Assembly (NCBI GenBank): GCA_018902385.1
Contig: JABSSW010000122.1
Span: 1-21,544 of the forward strand
DNA: 21,544 nucleotides
DNA from: Physcia stellaris
Lineage: Eukaryota; Ascomycota; Lecanoromycetes; Caliciales; Physciaceae
Direction: 5' to 3'
Shown: positions 19,647-21,544 of the stretch, in pieces
Layout of the letters: the number at the start of each line of letters is the position of its first letter
How positions within the stretch are numbered: the first letter of the stretch is position 1
The notes under the pieces: generated by a model
What the model saw: the letters and a program-made list of their open reading frames with translations, nothing else
Database searches by the model: none
What the model was told of the DNA's origin: nothing
Translations under genes and position numbers: made by a program

Positions 19647-20012
19647 CGAATCAAAAACAAAATTCGATTGAACGTTTTAAAAAAAATTCGAAAATATCAA
19701 AAATCGATTGATTTTATAATATCAAAATTGTTATTTTAACGAATAATTCGAAAAATTTTGTTTGAAATAATCGATAAAAATGTCGAAATGCGAATTCAAA
19801 CAAATATTTTGAAAACATTACAAAAATCAATCGAAATTTATGTTATTAATATATTCGAAAATAAATATTTTTGAATAATTCGAATTTTAAAATTATAATT
19901 TATTAATAAATTAATTGTTAACAAATTAATTATTCATGCAAAACGAATAATTGTTCAAAATAAAAATATTAAATTAATTAAAAAATTGATGAAAATGTTA
20001 ATTCGTATATAG
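19647..20012 (+). pseudogene. Histone H3-fold gene relic, probably an H3 variant
   Basis: Histone H3 forms the nucleosome core with H4. One frame reads KKIRKYQKSIDFIISKLLF, TAA, RIIRKILFEI, corresponding to the end of the H3 tail, the alpha-N helix and the start of the fold. It continues MRIQTNILKTLQKSIEIYV then INIFEN, matching alpha-2. After about 66 bases with TGA and TAA it resumes LIIHAKRIIVQNKNIKLIKK, matching the H3 signature IHAKR and alpha-3, and a TAG at 20,010 ends it about where H3 ends. The interruption is in phase and may be an intron whose splice sites have mutated. Between alpha-1 and alpha-2 there are about three more residues than in canonical H3 (IIDKNVEM region). A longer loop 1 is typical of centromeric H3, but the alpha-2 wording (LQ-S-E-Y) also fits ordinary fungal H3. 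The tail is only partly readable. Not functional. Confidence 0.78.
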
Positions 20013-20569
20013 AAATTAATTTTAGAAATTTTTTAAAAAAATATCGAAATAATTAAAATTTTCAAAACGAATACAAACATTAATTTTTCGAATTTTGAAA
20101 AAATCAAAATTTAATTGAAATAAATTTTTAAAATTAAAAATTTGAAATTCAATATAAACGTTTTCAATTCAAATTTAAACATATATATGATACAAATATT
20201 TGTTTTAAAAAATACAAATTTGAAATTAAAATATTAACGTACAATAATTTAAACAATTAATAAATTGAAAACATAATCACAATAAAAACGTACGAAAAAT
20301 ATAAATTGAAATTTCAATATTATATTATATATAAATTATTATAAAATTACAAAAATTGTTTTTTATCAATTATATACGAAATTAAAATATGATAAAATAA
20401 TAATATAATTATAAATTTATAATACACTTTTTATAAAAAAATGTTGATAAAATCGTTTGACGCGAATGATCGATCGAAAAAAAATTCTGATCAATTTCGC
20501 GTTCGTATTGTTTAAAGTCGATAAATTCAATCAATATTTAATTCACGTTTTCAAAGAAGAAATCGATTA
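20013..20569. other. AT-rich sequence; short frame at 20,457-20,666 extends into the right arm
   Basis: Up to about 20,440 I see only A/T-rich decay. From 20,457 a plus frame of 69 codons (MTRMIDRKKILINF onward, with a Cys cluster SCSCCTCC near the end) runs into the right inverted-repeat arm. This stretch is less mutated. No family was recognised. Confidence 0.35.
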
Positions 20570-21083
20570 TATTTCATTTTATCAATCATTAAAATTTTTG
20601 CGTTCGTGTAGTTGTTGCACATGTTGCATCGCAATCAACAATCACGTATTATTTTCAATTATTTAATCAAAATTGTAAAGCAAAAAAAGCGCAATTCGAC
20701 GTTGTAAAAATAACGAAAATCGATTCATTATCGCAATAATTTTGTGATTTAAAAAATTATGTTACAATCAAATTTGCGTTCGTTTTGTCATTTGAACATC
20801 GAATTTCTCGCGATATTTGCAAAACAATGATGTAATTTTCATTACAACTCAATGCGATCACGATGAATTTTCGATATTTTTGATTATTTGAATAGATTTC
20901 ACTTCGAATTTCAAAATGAATTTTTGTTTGTAAATTTATCTATTGAGTCAAATGTTATTAAAATGCGAAATTTGTAAAATCGCGAAACAACGACGAGATA
21001 TCGAGTTTCGTAATTTTATCAAATGCAACTTTAATTTTGAACTTCTTAGATAAATTTTTAAAAAAATTTCGAACTTTTCTTGT
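20570..21083 (-). repeat. Right arm of the ~510-bp inverted repeat
   Basis: Read on the minus strand this aligns with 4,040-4,545, as described there. On that strand the cysteine-containing frame reads FFCFTILIK, stop, LKIIRDC, stop, LRCNMCNNYT. The outer end (reverse complement acaagaaaagttcgaaattt) matches the outer end of the left arm. The arm keeps more CT/AG than the interior. Confidence 0.75.
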
Positions 21084-21544
21084 AATTTAATATAAATAAT
21101 ATATATTTCAATAATTTAAATGATTTATATAAAGATATAAAATATATTTGAAATAATATATCAAATTGTATTATTTTGATTTATATACGAAATTAATCGA
21201 ATAATATTTATTATTTTTTTTTTCTTTTTAAATCGATATTTTATTTTTTTTTCATTTCGATTTATTAAAATAATTTGTTTTTAACAATCGAAAATGAATT
21301 TCATTTTTATTAAAAAACAAACATTGTTATTATAAACATTTGTTTTGTTTTATTTATAATGATTTTTGATTTTTGAAAAATGAAATATTCGAATAATTCG
21401 ATATTTGATATTTTTTTGCACGCAATAATTTAATGCAAAAATTAAAAATTATATTCATATTGCGTTATTTGAAAAATATAAATAAAAATCAAATAATTCA
21501 AAATTAAAATTAAAAATAATAATATAATGTATTGTTTAAAATTG
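21084..21544. other. Extremely AT-rich sequence, no gene
   Basis: Runs of A/T with scattered cga words. No frame of note, no repeat pair and no RNA gene were recognised. Confidence 0.5.

Noticed and set aside
1-21544. Mitochondrial DNA or a nuclear code reading TGA as Trp, because stops at Trp positions are TGA
   Set aside because: The frames also carry one-base shifts, TAA stops in element B and the H3-like relic, and systematic loss of Pro and Gly. Mutation explains these and a code change does not. No mitochondrial gene, tRNA or rRNA was seen, and the content is nuclear-type retroelements.
1-21544. Genome of an AT-rich protist such as an apicomplexan
   Set aside because: General AT richness would not remove GG/CC and AG/CT while keeping CG and CA/TG common. 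Chromodomain-bearing Ty3/gypsy elements of this style also point to fungi.
1-21544. tRNA, rRNA or riboswitch genes
   Set aside because: No conserved GC-bearing stems or tRNA-type boxes were seen. With essentially no GG or CC, such structures could not have survived in this sequence.

Overview
This window reads as a mutation-saturated, repeat-derived block of nuclear DNA from a filamentous fungus, most likely an ascomycete. By eye only about one base in five is G or C. I noticed no GG or CC dinucleotide, and AG/CT are nearly absent outside a few islands, while CG, CA/TG, TC/GA and GC are common. This is what C-to-T change in the context C followed by a pyrimidine, acting on both strands, would leave. 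It resembles RIP, but the context differs from the classical CpA. No gene looks intact. The taxon is inferred from the mutation style and from the type of retroelement, not from a host gene.

Layout. (1) 1-1,131: the 3' end of a Ty3/gypsy chromovirus, element A, comprising integrase and chromodomain. Its frame has eight stops, all TGA at tryptophan positions. (2) 1,132-4,039: no confident gene; short tandem repeats and a degraded cysteine-containing motif that recurs at 6,663. (3) 4,040-6,830: less mutated islands. They hold the left arm of a ~510-bp inverted repeat, a 12-bp minisatellite, the longest open frame of the window (197 codons, minus strand) and a third partial copy of the inverted-repeat sequence. 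(4) 6,831-10,560: decayed sequence with tandem repeats and a well-conserved 178-bp direct repeat. (5) 10,561-18,439: a second, nearly complete Ty3/gypsy chromovirus, element B. In order it has a candidate LTR, a repeat-rich leader, gag, protease, reverse transcriptase, RNase H, integrase, chromodomain and a second candidate LTR. (6) 18,440-20,012: a 160-bp tandem duplication, then a degraded histone H3-fold gene whose loop 1 seems longer than in canonical H3. (7) 20,570-21,083: the right arm of the inverted repeat, so that the two arms bracket about 17 kb.

The genes do not work together as a living pathway; they are relics. In element B the reverse transcriptase YxDD acidic pair and two of three integrase catalytic acids read as Asn. 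The most unusual points are the CpY-type mutation signature, the H3-like relic and the long inverted repeat around the whole assemblage.
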